64,000 nt of DNA from Hydrogenophaga palleronii_A (GTDB taxonomy: Bacteria; Pseudomonadota; Gammaproteobacteria; Burkholderiales; Burkholderiaceae_C), in contig NZ_JAVDWU010000003.1 of assembly GCF_031457455.1 (NCBI RefSeq), forward strand, positions 248,001-312,000, read 5' to 3'. Each line of letters opens with the position of its first letter. Position 1 is the stretch's first letter. The notes under the pieces were generated by a model, which was given only the letters and a program-made list of their open reading frames with translations, was not told the origin of the DNA and searched no databases. This document shows, piece by piece, positions 1 to 6,771 of this stretch. Position numbers and translations under genes: made by a program.

Positions 1-1
1 A

Positions 2-151
2 GGCATTTGCGGCACCTGCCTGACCGGCGTGAAAGCCGGCAAGCCCGACCACCGCGACCAGTACCTCACGCCAGAGGAACGTGAAGCATGCGACCAGTTT
101 CTGCCGTGCTGCTCCAGGGCCAGCAGTCCCCGTCTGGTTCTCGATTTGTGA
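2..151 (+). CDS. C-terminal end of a phthalate/vanillate-type oxygenase reductase (partial)
   Basis: This is the last 49 codons of a gene that begins before the window. The peptide reads GICGTCLTGVKAGKPDHRD and ends FLPCCSRASSPRLVLDL. Those are the second, third and fourth cysteine positions of a plant-type [2Fe-2S] ferredoxin domain as found at the C-terminus of the phthalate dioxygenase reductase/VanB family. Such proteins pass electrons from NAD(P)H through flavin and the iron-sulfur centre to a Rieske oxygenase. The HRDQYLTPEER stretch is typical of that family. The oxygenase partner and substrate cannot be told from this fragment. A GC-rich intergenic repeat follows the stop. Confidence 0.85.
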   Translation, partial: GICGTCLTGVKAGKPDHRDQYLTPEEREACDQFLPCCSRASSPRLVLDL

Positions 152-154
152 GAA

Positions 155-250
155 AGCTCCCCCTGCGCCGCTGACGCGGCTTCCCCCTCTCTTGCGCCTT
201 CGGCTTGGAGGGGGACGGCGGCTCGGGCCGGCGGAGCCGGACCCTTGTCG
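155..250. repeat. GC-rich intergenic palindromic repeat, copy 1
   Basis: The stretch has several short inverted repeats, for example GCCGCTGACGCGGC and CGGGCCGGCGGAGCCGG. It resembles the element at 53259-53350, with shared pieces such as GCTTCCCCCTC and a CCGG-rich second half. Such repeats are common between genes in Comamonadaceae genomes. It lies between the 3' ends of the reductase and the Lrp-type regulator, where it could act as a transcription stop, but there is no T-run. Confidence 0.5.
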
Positions 251-313
251 CCCCTGGAGTGAGGGCGCCCCAATTGCTGCGGACCATACTCCGGCAACCG
301 GGCTTGAAGCGCC

Positions 314-787
314 TCAGGCTGAAGGCACGGGAAGAACGGTCGTTTCAAACACCTCCTTCAAGCACACGAAGGTGCGCACCTGGCGCACGCCCGGCAGCGC
401 GATCAGCTGGGCGCTGTGCATGTCGTTGAACGAGTCAATGCCCTGGATGCGCAGCTTGACGAAGTAATCAAATTCGCCGGTCACCAGTTGCACCTCCAGG
501 CAGCCGGTGAGCCCGGCCGCGGCCTTCTCGAACGCAGCGAACGAATCGGGTGTGGACCGATCCAGCACCACGCCAATGATCACCAGCCCCGTGTAGCCCA
601 GCGCGCGCGGGTCCACCAGGGCCACCGTCTTGCGGATCAAGCCCGACGCCCGCAGCCGCGCCACACGCCGCGAACAGGCCGGCGGGCTGAGGTGGGTGCG
701 TTCGGCCAGTTCCAGGTTGGCCAGCGAGGCGTCTTGCTGCAAAAGCTCCAGCAGTTTGCGGTCGATGCGGTCAAGCGGTGTTTCCAT
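314..787 (-). CDS. acdR: Lrp/AsnC-family regulator, likely regulator of ACC deaminase
   Basis: The product is about 157 residues, the normal length for the Lrp/AsnC family. The N-terminal winged helix-turn-helix begins LDRIDRKLLELLQQDASL and contains LSPPACSRRVARL. The rest is the RAM/AsnC ligand domain, with VTGEFDYFVKLRIQGIDSF. It is divergent from acdS, the arrangement described for AcdR, an Lrp-type regulator that controls ACC deaminase in response to ACC or leucine. The start at 787 (METPLDR) is preferred. An in-frame ATG at 802 would add five residues, but its start codon lies in the left arm of a likely operator. The name rests on family plus position. Confidence 0.8.
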   Translation of the reverse strand: METPLDRIDRKLLELLQQDASLANLELAERTHLSPPACSRRVARLRASGLIRKTVALVDPRALGYTGLVIIGVVLDRSTPDSFAAFEKAAAGLTGCLEVQLVTGEFDYFVKLRIQGIDSFNDMHSAQLIALPGVRQVRTFVCLKEVFETTVLPVPSA

Positions 788-799
788 AGCTGAAACCTT

Positions 800-846
800 C
801 ATTTGTTGCGTCAGGCGGCCATTTCACACCATCTATTCAACAAATG
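800..846. promoter_or_regulatory. Candidate AcdR operator: 9-bp inverted repeat in the acdR-acdS intergenic region
   Basis: CATTTGTTG at 800-808 is matched by its exact reverse complement CAACAAATG at 838-846, with arm centres 38 bp apart. It sits between the divergent regulator and acdS, where an Lrp-type protein would bind. The following 40 bp are AT-rich (AATTAGCATCAAAAACTGG) and probably hold the promoters, though no clear -35/-10 pair could be fixed by eye. Binding by AcdR is inferred. Confidence 0.45.
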
Positions 847-1030
847 CCTAGAAATTAGCATCAAAAACTGGTTTCTTAAGGTCAATTGGCAATTCGTAGC
901 AGCGCCACCGCCCTACGATGAACTTCGTTCTCACCCCAACGGAGTTCGCCCCATGCCCACGTGTTTTGCCGCCATGACGCTGTACGCACCCGGGCTGCAA
1001 GCGCTCCTACACACCAGGACCCTTGATGCC

Positions 1031-2071
1031 ATGACCACCGTCACCACCCACACCCTGAACCTGCAGAAATTTCCCCGCTACCCGCTCACCTTTGGCCCCA
1101 GCCCCATCCAGCACCTCAAGCGGCTCAGCAACCACTTGGGCGGCAAGGTGCAGCTCTACGCCAAGCGCGAAGACTGCAACAGCGGCCTGGCTTTCGGCGG
1201 CAACAAGACACGCAAGCTTGAATACCTGATCCCCGAAGCCATCGCCGGTGGTTACGACACGCTGGTCTCCATCGGCGGCATCCAGTCGAACCAGACGCGC
1301 CAGGTGGCCGCCGTGGCCGCGCATCTGGGCATGAAGTGCGTGCTGGTGCAGGAGAACTGGGTCAACTATTCCGACGCGGTGTACGACCGCGTGGGCAACA
1401 TCGAGATGAGCCGCATCATGGGTGCCGACGTGCGGCTGGACGCGGCGGGTTTTGACATCGGCATCCGCCCCAGCTGGGAACAGGCGATGGAAGACGTGCG
1501 CCAGGCCGGCGGCAAGCCCTTCCCCGTGCCCGCCGGTTGTTCAGAGCACCCCTACGGCGGCCTGGGCTTCGTGGGTTTTGCCGAAGAAGTGCGCCAGCAG
1601 GAAGCCGAGCTGGGTTTTCAGTTCGACTACATCGTGGTGTGCTCTGTGACCGGCAGCACCCAGGCCGGCATGGTGGTGGGTTTTGCGGCAGACGGCCGCG
1701 CGCGCAAGGTGATCGGCATCGACGCCTCAGCCAAGCCCGAAAAGACCCACGCACAGATTCTGCGCATTGCGCAGAACACCGCGCAACTGGTGGAACTGAA
1801 CCAGGACATCACGGCAGAAGACGTGGTGCTGGACACGCGCTACGGTGGCCCCGAATACGGCCTGCCCAACGAAGGCACGCTGGAAGCCATTCGCCTGTGC
1901 GCGCGGCAGGAAGGCATGCTGACCGACCCGGTGTACGAGGGCAAATCCATGCACGGCATGATCGACAAGGTTCGCCGCGGCGAATTCCCCGAAGGCTCGC
2001 GCGTGCTCTACGCCCACCTGGGTGGCGTACCGGCGCTCAATGCGTACAGCTTTCTGTTCCGGAACGGCTGA
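1031..2071 (+). CDS. acdS: 1-aminocyclopropane-1-carboxylate (ACC) deaminase
   Basis: A PLP enzyme of 346 residues that splits ACC, the plant ethylene precursor, into 2-oxobutyrate and ammonia. The PLP lysine is K59 in FGGNKTRKLEYL. Glu303 (DPVYEGKSM) and Leu330 (YAHLGGVPAL) correspond to Glu295 and Leu322 of the Pseudomonas enzyme, the residues that separate true ACC deaminases from D-cysteine desulfhydrases. Family members usually start near NLQKFPRYPL. The ATG at 1031 gives eight extra residues, and in-frame starts further upstream extend into non-homologous sequence. The gene is divergent from acdR. Two short pieces of a second acdS copy lie at 10416 and 13072. Confidence 0.96.
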   Translation: MTTVTTHTLNLQKFPRYPLTFGPSPIQHLKRLSNHLGGKVQLYAKREDCNSGLAFGGNKTRKLEYLIPEAIAGGYDTLVSIGGIQSNQTRQVAAVAAHLGMKCVLVQENWVNYSDAVYDRVGNIEMSRIMGADVRLDAAGFDIGIRPSWEQAMEDVRQAGGKPFPVPAGCSEHPYGGLGFVGFAEEVRQQEAELGFQFDYIVVCSVTGSTQAGMVVGFAADGRARKVIGIDASAKPEKTHAQILRIAQNTAQLVELNQDITAEDVVLDTRYGGPEYGLPNEGTLEAIRLCARQEGMLTDPVYEGKSMHGMIDKVRRGEFPEGSRVLYAHLGGVPALNAYSFLFRNG

Positions 2072-2132
2072 ACAGAACAAAGGCATGAGCCGTGCCTTCG
2101 CTCCCTCCCCCGCTGGGCGAAAGGCACAAGCG

Positions 2133-2181
2133 TGCACGAAGATGGGGTCAAGGGGTCTCGGTCATGCACCAAGGTGGCACA
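2133..2181 (+). promoter_or_regulatory. Possible pair of NtrC enhancer sites
   Basis: TGCACC-N5-GGCACA at 2165-2181 resembles the NtrC consensus TGCACC-N5-GGTGCA (10 of 12 fixed positions). A weaker site, TGCACG-N5-GGGGTC, lies at 2133-2149, exactly 32 bp upstream and so on the same face of the helix. The enteric glnA enhancer has the same 32-bp spacing. They sit 28 bp and more upstream of the sigma54 box, closer than usual for an enhancer. Binding is inferred. Confidence 0.45.
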
Positions 2182-2208
2182 AAAGAAGCGCTGAAACTGC
2201 CAACAACC

Positions 2209-2223
2209 TGGCATGGAGATTGC
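2209..2223 (+). promoter_or_regulatory. Sigma54 (-24/-12) promoter of the guanidine operon
   Basis: TGGCATG-N4-TTGC fits the sigma54 consensus TGGYAYR-N4-TTGCW through TTGC, with the correct GG-to-GC spacing. The predicted start is near 2235, about 50 nt before the ykkC riboswitch begins. A sigma54 promoter fits a nitrogen-scavenging operon switched on by NtrC. Confidence 0.7.
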
Positions 2224-2285
2224 GGCATGTGCCTCGGCGGGAATGGTCTGGCATTTGCTGGATTCGAAGAGCCACATCATCAATA

Positions 2286-2382
2286 GACGGCTAGGGTTCC
2301 GGCCTGCGCAAGCAGGTGTCTGGTCCGAGAGCTGTCGACCTCTTCGGGGGTTACACGGCGGGATAAAAGCCCGGGAGAACAA
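2286..2382 (+). promoter_or_regulatory. Guanidine-I (ykkC) riboswitch
   Basis: The conserved ykkC landmarks appear in the right order: CTAGGGTTCCG (2291-2301), CTGGTCCGAGAG (2320-2331), ACACGGCGGGATAAAAGCCC (2353-2372) and CGGGAGA (2372-2378). This aptamer binds free guanidinium and turns on detoxification or assimilation genes. It lies about 50 nt before the start of the binding-protein gene of the carboxylase operon, the classic position. The outer boundaries are approximate. The expression platform was not resolved; no clear terminator with a T-run is visible before the start codon at 2432. Confidence 0.93.
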
Positions 2383-2431
2383 GCGCATTGTGGTGCGCCG
2401 TTCCCGTGTGCCATCTCCAAGGAGTTATCCC

Positions 2432-3514
2432 ATGCTTTCTCGCCGACTCTTCAAGCAGGTCGTCACGGCGGCCGTGTTCTCCGGTCTGACTGTGCTTGGC
2501 AGCACGTCCGCCCTTGCCGCACCCAAGAAAGACTTCAAGGTCTGCTGGACCATTTATGTGGGCTGGATGCCGTGGGACTTTGCCAAGTCCAGCGGCATCA
2601 TGGACAAGTGGGCCAAAAAGTACGACATCAAGGTCGATGTGGTTCAGCTCAACGACTACGTGGAGTCGATCAACCAATACACCGCCGGTTCGTTCGATGG
2701 CTGCACCATGACCAACATGGACGCGCTGACCATTCCTGCTGCGGGCGGCGTGGATTCCACCGCCTTGATCATTGGCGACTTCTCCAACGGCAACGACGGC
2801 ATCGTGATGAAGGGCGAGAACAAAAAGCTCGCCGATCTCAAGGGCAAGCAAATCAACCTGGTGGAACTGTCTGTGTCTCACTATCTGCTGGCACGGGCAC
2901 TGGAGAGTGTGAAGCTCAGCGAGAAGGACGTGAAAATCGTCAACACGTCCGACGCTGACCTGGTGGCGGCATTCAAGACCCCGGGTGTTGACACGGTGGT
3001 CACCTGGAACCCCTTGCTGGCCGAAGTGGCCGCCACGCCCAAGGTCAGCAAGCTGTTCGACTCCAGCAAGATTCCCGGCGAGATCATCGACCTCATGGTG
3101 GTCAACAGCAAAACCCTCGCAGACAACCCCAACTTCGGCAAGGCCCTCGTGGGCGCCTGGTACGAGGTGATGGGCATCATGGGCAGCGACACGGCCCAGG
3201 GGCGCGAGGCGCGCACCCAGATGGCGGCCGCGTCGGGCACCGATCTGAAAGGGTTTGATGCGCAGCTCGCTGCCACCAAGATGTTCTTTGCCCCGAAGGA
3301 CGCTCATGCCTTTGCCATCAGCAAAGAGCTGCCCGCCACCATGTCCAAGGTGTCTCAGTTCAGCTTCACGCATGGCCTGCTGGGTGAGGGCGCGCGCAGT
3401 GCAGACGCCATTGGTGTGCAATTTGCCAAAACACAGACGGGCAATGCCAAGAACGTGAAGCTGCGCTTCGACCCGAGCTACATGAAGATGGCCGCCGACG
3501 GCCAGATCAAGTAA
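2432..3514 (+). CDS. ABC transporter substrate-binding protein of the urea/guanidine carboxylase region
   Basis: A periplasmic binding protein of 360 residues. The signal peptide (about residues 1-30) has a basic start MLSRRLFK, a hydrophobic core and a cleavage site after STSALA. The mature part, beginning KDFKVCWTIYVGWMPWDF, belongs to the NMT1/SsuA-like group consistently found beside urea carboxylase genes. With the riboswitch upstream, guanidine or a related compound is a more likely ligand than urea. The start is set by AAGGAG at 2419-2424. It is the first gene of an operon with the permease (36 bp gap) and ATPase. Confidence 0.85.
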   Translation: MLSRRLFKQVVTAAVFSGLTVLGSTSALAAPKKDFKVCWTIYVGWMPWDFAKSSGIMDKWAKKYDIKVDVVQLNDYVESINQYTAGSFDGCTMTNMDALTIPAAGGVDSTALIIGDFSNGNDGIVMKGENKKLADLKGKQINLVELSVSHYLLARALESVKLSEKDVKIVNTSDADLVAAFKTPGVDTVVTWNPLLAEVAATPKVSKLFDSSKIPGEIIDLMVVNSKTLADNPNFGKALVGAWYEVMGIMGSDTAQGREARTQMAAASGTDLKGFDAQLAATKMFFAPKDAHAFAISKELPATMSKVSQFSFTHGLLGEGARSADAIGVQFAKTQTGNAKNVKLRFDPSYMKMAADGQIK

Positions 3515-3550
3515 GCCCCCACGTCGCTTTTTCTCTCCAGCGGGGGGCCC

Positions 3551-4360
3551 ATGCGCCTGATCAACCTCATTCCCGGTCGCGGCCTTCGGGTCGGACTGGC
3601 GGTGCTGCCTTTCTTGCTTCTGCTCATCGCCTACGCGATGGCCTCGGACGCCAGACTGGCCGTCAATCCGGATGACAAGCTGCTGCCCAGCTTTGGCCAG
3701 ATGGCGGACACCTGGCAGCGCTACGCCTTGCAGGAAGACGCCCGGACCGGCGGCTGGCTGTTCTGGGATGACACCCTGGCCAGCCTGCGCCGCCTGGGGA
3801 TGGGCATACTGGTGGCCACTGCCCTGGCTTTGGTTCTGGGTATTGGCCTGGGTGCCCTTCCGCTGGTAGGTGCGACGCTGTCACCCGCCGTGGCGGTGAT
3901 CTCGATGATCCCGCCATTGGCCATCCTGCCGGTGCTGTTCATCGTTTTCGGGCTCGAGGAGTTGTCAAAGGTCATGCTGATCGTCATCGGCATTGCCCCG
4001 GTGATGACACGGGACCTTGAGCAACGGGCGCGGGAGATCCCGTTGGAATGGCTGATCAAGGCGCAGACCCTGGGGGCCAACACATGGACCCTGGTGCTGC
4101 GGGTGATCCTGCCGCAACTGATGCCGCGCCTTCTGATTGCGCTGCGGCTGGCGCTGGGGTCGGCATGGCTGTTTCTGATCGCGGCAGAGGCCATCGCATC
4201 CACCGACGGCCTGGGCTATCGCATCTTTCTGGTGCGGCGTTACCTGGCCATGGATGTGATCCTGCCCTACGTCGCATGGATCACCCTGCTGGCCTGGTCC
4301 ATGGATTTCGCACTCAAAAAAATGACTGCCTTCTTGTTTCCCTGGCACGAAGGGCGCTGA
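3551..4360 (+). CDS. ABC transporter permease of the guanidine/urea carboxylase operon
   Basis: An inner-membrane permease of 269 residues with about six hydrophobic segments, including VGLAVLPFLLLLIAYAM near the N-terminus and ILVATALALVLGIGLGALP. The cytoplasmic loop with the EAA-like motif (AQTLGANTWTLVLRVILPQL) is where the ATPase docks. It resembles SsuC/TauC-type permeases of the nitrate/sulfonate/taurine group. It lies between the binding protein and the ATPase, with only 2 nt to the ATPase start. Its substrate is inferred from the riboswitch and the carboxylase. Confidence 0.88.
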   Translation: MRLINLIPGRGLRVGLAVLPFLLLLIAYAMASDARLAVNPDDKLLPSFGQMADTWQRYALQEDARTGGWLFWDDTLASLRRLGMGILVATALALVLGIGLGALPLVGATLSPAVAVISMIPPLAILPVLFIVFGLEELSKVMLIVIGIAPVMTRDLEQRAREIPLEWLIKAQTLGANTWTLVLRVILPQLMPRLLIALRLALGSAWLFLIAAEAIASTDGLGYRIFLVRRYLAMDVILPYVAWITLLAWSMDFALKKMTAFLFPWHEGR

Positions 4361-4362
4361 CC

Positions 4363-5163
4363 ATGGCATTTCTCAAAGTCAGCAACGTATGGATGGCATA
4401 CGGCGAACAGGTGGTGCTCGAACGCATCAACCTGGAAGTTCAGGAGGGACAGTTCTGCACCATGGTGGGCGCATCAGGCTGTGGCAAATCAACCTTCCTG
4501 AGGCTGCTGCTGGGCCAGGAAAACCCGACGAAGGGCAGAATCACGCTGGACGGCCAACCCTTGGCGGCTGAACCGGACGCCAGCCGGGGCATCGTGTTTC
4601 AGAAGTACTCGGTGCTGCCGCATCTGACCGTGCTGGACAACGTGGCGCTGGCGCTGGAGCTGCCACGCAGCCCGGTGCTGGGCCGCCTGTTCGGGAAAGC
4701 CAAGGAAGCAGCACGGGAAGAGGCCCGGGCCATGCTGGACAAGGTGGGCCTGGCACCCGCCTTGCACAAGTACCCACACCAGCTCTCTGGTGGGATGCAG
4801 CAGCGCCTGGCCATTGCCCAGGCGCTGATGGGCAAGCCCCGCATCCTGCTGCTCGATGAGCCCTTCGGTGCCTTGGATCCCGGCATCCGCAAAGACATGC
4901 ACCAGCTGCTACAGGATCTGTGGTCCCAGAACCGGCTGACCGTGTTCATGGTCACGCACGACCTGTCAGAAGGCTTCCACCTGGGCACACGCCTGCTGGT
5001 GTTCGACAAGGTGCGCATCGACCCCCAAGCCCCGCAGGCTTACGGGGCAGCCATCACCTACGACATCCCTCTGAACCAGGACCGCGCCGCTGCCAATGGC
5101 CTGCTGGATGCGGTCCGCAACCAATACACCCTGCCGGCAACGTCACAGGCAACGATGACATGA
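4363..5163 (+). CDS. ABC transporter ATP-binding protein of the guanidine/urea carboxylase operon
   Basis: An ATPase of 266 residues. Walker A is GASGCGKST (about residues 36-44), the Q-loop lies in IVFQKYSVLP, the signature is LSGGMQQR, Walker B is ILLLDEPFGALD and the switch histidine lies in VTHDLSEGF. It would power the permease encoded just upstream. About 40 residues follow the switch region, so a short C-terminal extension is present. Its TGA overlaps the ATG of the next gene (ATGA at 5160-5163), which indicates translational coupling to the deiminase subunits. Confidence 0.92.
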   Translation: MAFLKVSNVWMAYGEQVVLERINLEVQEGQFCTMVGASGCGKSTFLRLLLGQENPTKGRITLDGQPLAAEPDASRGIVFQKYSVLPHLTVLDNVALALELPRSPVLGRLFGKAKEAAREEARAMLDKVGLAPALHKYPHQLSGGMQQRLAIAQALMGKPRILLLDEPFGALDPGIRKDMHQLLQDLWSQNRLTVFMVTHDLSEGFHLGTRLLVFDKVRIDPQAPQAYGAAITYDIPLNQDRAAANGLLDAVRNQYTLPATSQATMT

Positions 5164-5993
5164 CCACCGCACACCCAGATACCCCGATGAACGCCAGTAT
5201 CACCAACCCACCGAGCGAGCAGCCCGTGGACAACCTGGCGTGGTGGAAGCGTTTCCCCGCTGAAGCCACCGCCAACCTGACCACAGAAGACGTGCTGTGG
5301 TCGGACATGATGCCCGGCGGCAACCACTGGTCATGGCGCATGCAGCGCGGGCGTGCCCTTCGTTTTGTGGCCATGGACCCCGGTGTCAACCTGAGCATGG
5401 TGCTGTACGCCGCCCACGACAAGCTCGAACGCTACAACATGCCCGACTCGCTCAAGGCCCAGCACACGGCCCACTACCGCCAGGGCCACGTGCTGATGAG
5501 CGACATGGGCCGATCCCTGGCCAGCATCACCCACGACAGCCTGGGCTGGCACGACCCGCTGGGCCTGTTGCTGGACAACGCCAGGCTCCAGGCACGCTAC
5601 GGCGAACAGCGCTACCAGACGCACCGGAACGCCATGTTCCGCAGCGGCAAGGACGGCTTGCTCACCGAAATCGGCAAACACGGATTGACCGCACGCGACC
5701 TCATCATCGGTGTGAACTGGTTTTCCAAGGTCAGCGTGGATCCGCAGGGGAGCTTTGTTTTTCACCCCGGCCACAGCCAGCCCGGACATTGGTTCGAGTT
5801 GCGCTGCGACATGGACGTGGTGATCGCCGTGTCCTCAGCGCCGCATCCACTGGACCCGAGCCCGGTGTACCAGCCGGGCCGCATCGGGGTGCTGGCGCGG
5901 CAGGTGGGCGCTGCCGCCGCCGATGACGCGTGCCGCGCGTTCCGGCCGGAGAACGCCCGCGCACTGCACAACGCCGACATGTTTCACGCCTGA
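5160..5993 (+). CDS. cgdA: DUF1989 subunit of carboxyguanidine deiminase (urea carboxylase-associated protein 2 type)
   Basis: A protein of 277 residues in the DUF1989/urea carboxylase-associated family. Conserved features include WWKRFPAEATANL, NHWSWRMQRGRALRF and the C-terminal HWFELRCDMDVVIAVS. Proteins of this pair have been shown elsewhere to deiminate carboxyguanidine to allophanate. This subunit has GWHDPLG but lacks the cysteines that flank the matching histidine in its partner, so the partner probably carries the metal site. The start overlaps the ATPase stop by four bases. Which subunit should be called A or B is uncertain. Confidence 0.78.
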   Translation: MTTAHPDTPMNASITNPPSEQPVDNLAWWKRFPAEATANLTTEDVLWSDMMPGGNHWSWRMQRGRALRFVAMDPGVNLSMVLYAAHDKLERYNMPDSLKAQHTAHYRQGHVLMSDMGRSLASITHDSLGWHDPLGLLLDNARLQARYGEQRYQTHRNAMFRSGKDGLLTEIGKHGLTARDLIIGVNWFSKVSVDPQGSFVFHPGHSQPGHWFELRCDMDVVIAVSSAPHPLDPSPVYQPGRIGVLARQVGAAAADDACRAFRPENARALHNADMFHA

Positions 5994-6007
5994 GCAGGGA
6001 GCCCGCC

Positions 6008-6703
6008 ATGACCGCCATCACCACATCTTCAGCCACAGCCACAGCCCCCGCCGCCGCGACGCGCGTGACCACCAGCGCACTGCAGCCACAGCATGCGGTG
6101 TGGAGCGAAACCCACCCGGCGGGCGAACCCATCCTGTTCCAGGTGAAGCAAGGTCAAACGCTTCGCATCGTGGACCTGGAAGGCAACCAGGCAGCCGACG
6201 TGATTTTTTACGCCGCAGACGACCTGGCCGAGCACTACAGCGCCACAGACACCATGCTGGCCCAGGGCGGCATCTACCTGACGACCGGAACGCGCCTGAT
6301 GAGCAACGTGGGCCGCCCCATGCTCACCATCGTCGCCGACACTTGCGGCCGCCACGACACCCTGGGCGGCGCTTGTGCGGCCGAGAGCAACACCGTGCGC
6401 TACGCCCTGCAGAAGAAGTACATGCACAACTGCCGCGACAACTACCTGATAGCGATCCAGCGTGCCGACATGGGGCTGACCAAGCGCGATCTGGTGCCCA
6501 ACATCAACTTCTTCATGAACGTGCCGGTCACCGAAAGCGGCGACCTCAAGTTCGACGATGGTGTGTCAGGGCCTGGCAAGTACGTGGAAATGCGCGCCGA
6601 CATGGATGTGTGGGTGCTCATTTCCAACTGCCCCCAGCTCAACAACCCGTGCAACGCCTACAACCCCACCCCGATTCAACTCATCGTCTGGGACCCCGCC
6701 TGA
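6008..6703 (+). CDS. cgdB: DUF1989 subunit of carboxyguanidine deiminase (urea carboxylase-associated protein 1 type)
   Basis: A protein of 231 residues and the second DUF1989 member of the operon. It has a low-complexity Ala/Thr-rich N-terminus (residues 1-20), then the conserved core. Cys113, His116 and Cys123 in DTCGRHDTLGGAC, and Cys142 in HNCRDNY, are probable zinc/catalytic residues for this family. With the previous gene product it would hydrolyse carboxyguanidine to allophanate and ammonia. It starts 14 nt after the previous stop and precedes the carboxylase by 68 nt. Confidence 0.8.
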   Translation: MTAITTSSATATAPAAATRVTTSALQPQHAVWSETHPAGEPILFQVKQGQTLRIVDLEGNQAADVIFYAADDLAEHYSATDTMLAQGGIYLTTGTRLMSNVGRPMLTIVADTCGRHDTLGGACAAESNTVRYALQKKYMHNCRDNYLIAIQRADMGLTKRDLVPNINFFMNVPVTESGDLKFDDGVSGPGKYVEMRADMDVWVLISNCPQLNNPCNAYNPTPIQLIVWDPA

Positions 6704-6771
6704 GACTCAACCCATCTGCAGGACGGCCTGCAGATGCACACACCAGGCGGGACGGCCCGCACAAGGATTCC

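Noticed and set aside
2175..2190. A second TGGCAC element (TGGCACAAAAGAAGC) near the guanidine operon promoter.
   Set aside because: The -12 half reads AAGC and not TTGC; the box at 2209 is far better. This TGGCAC overlaps the likely NtrC site instead.
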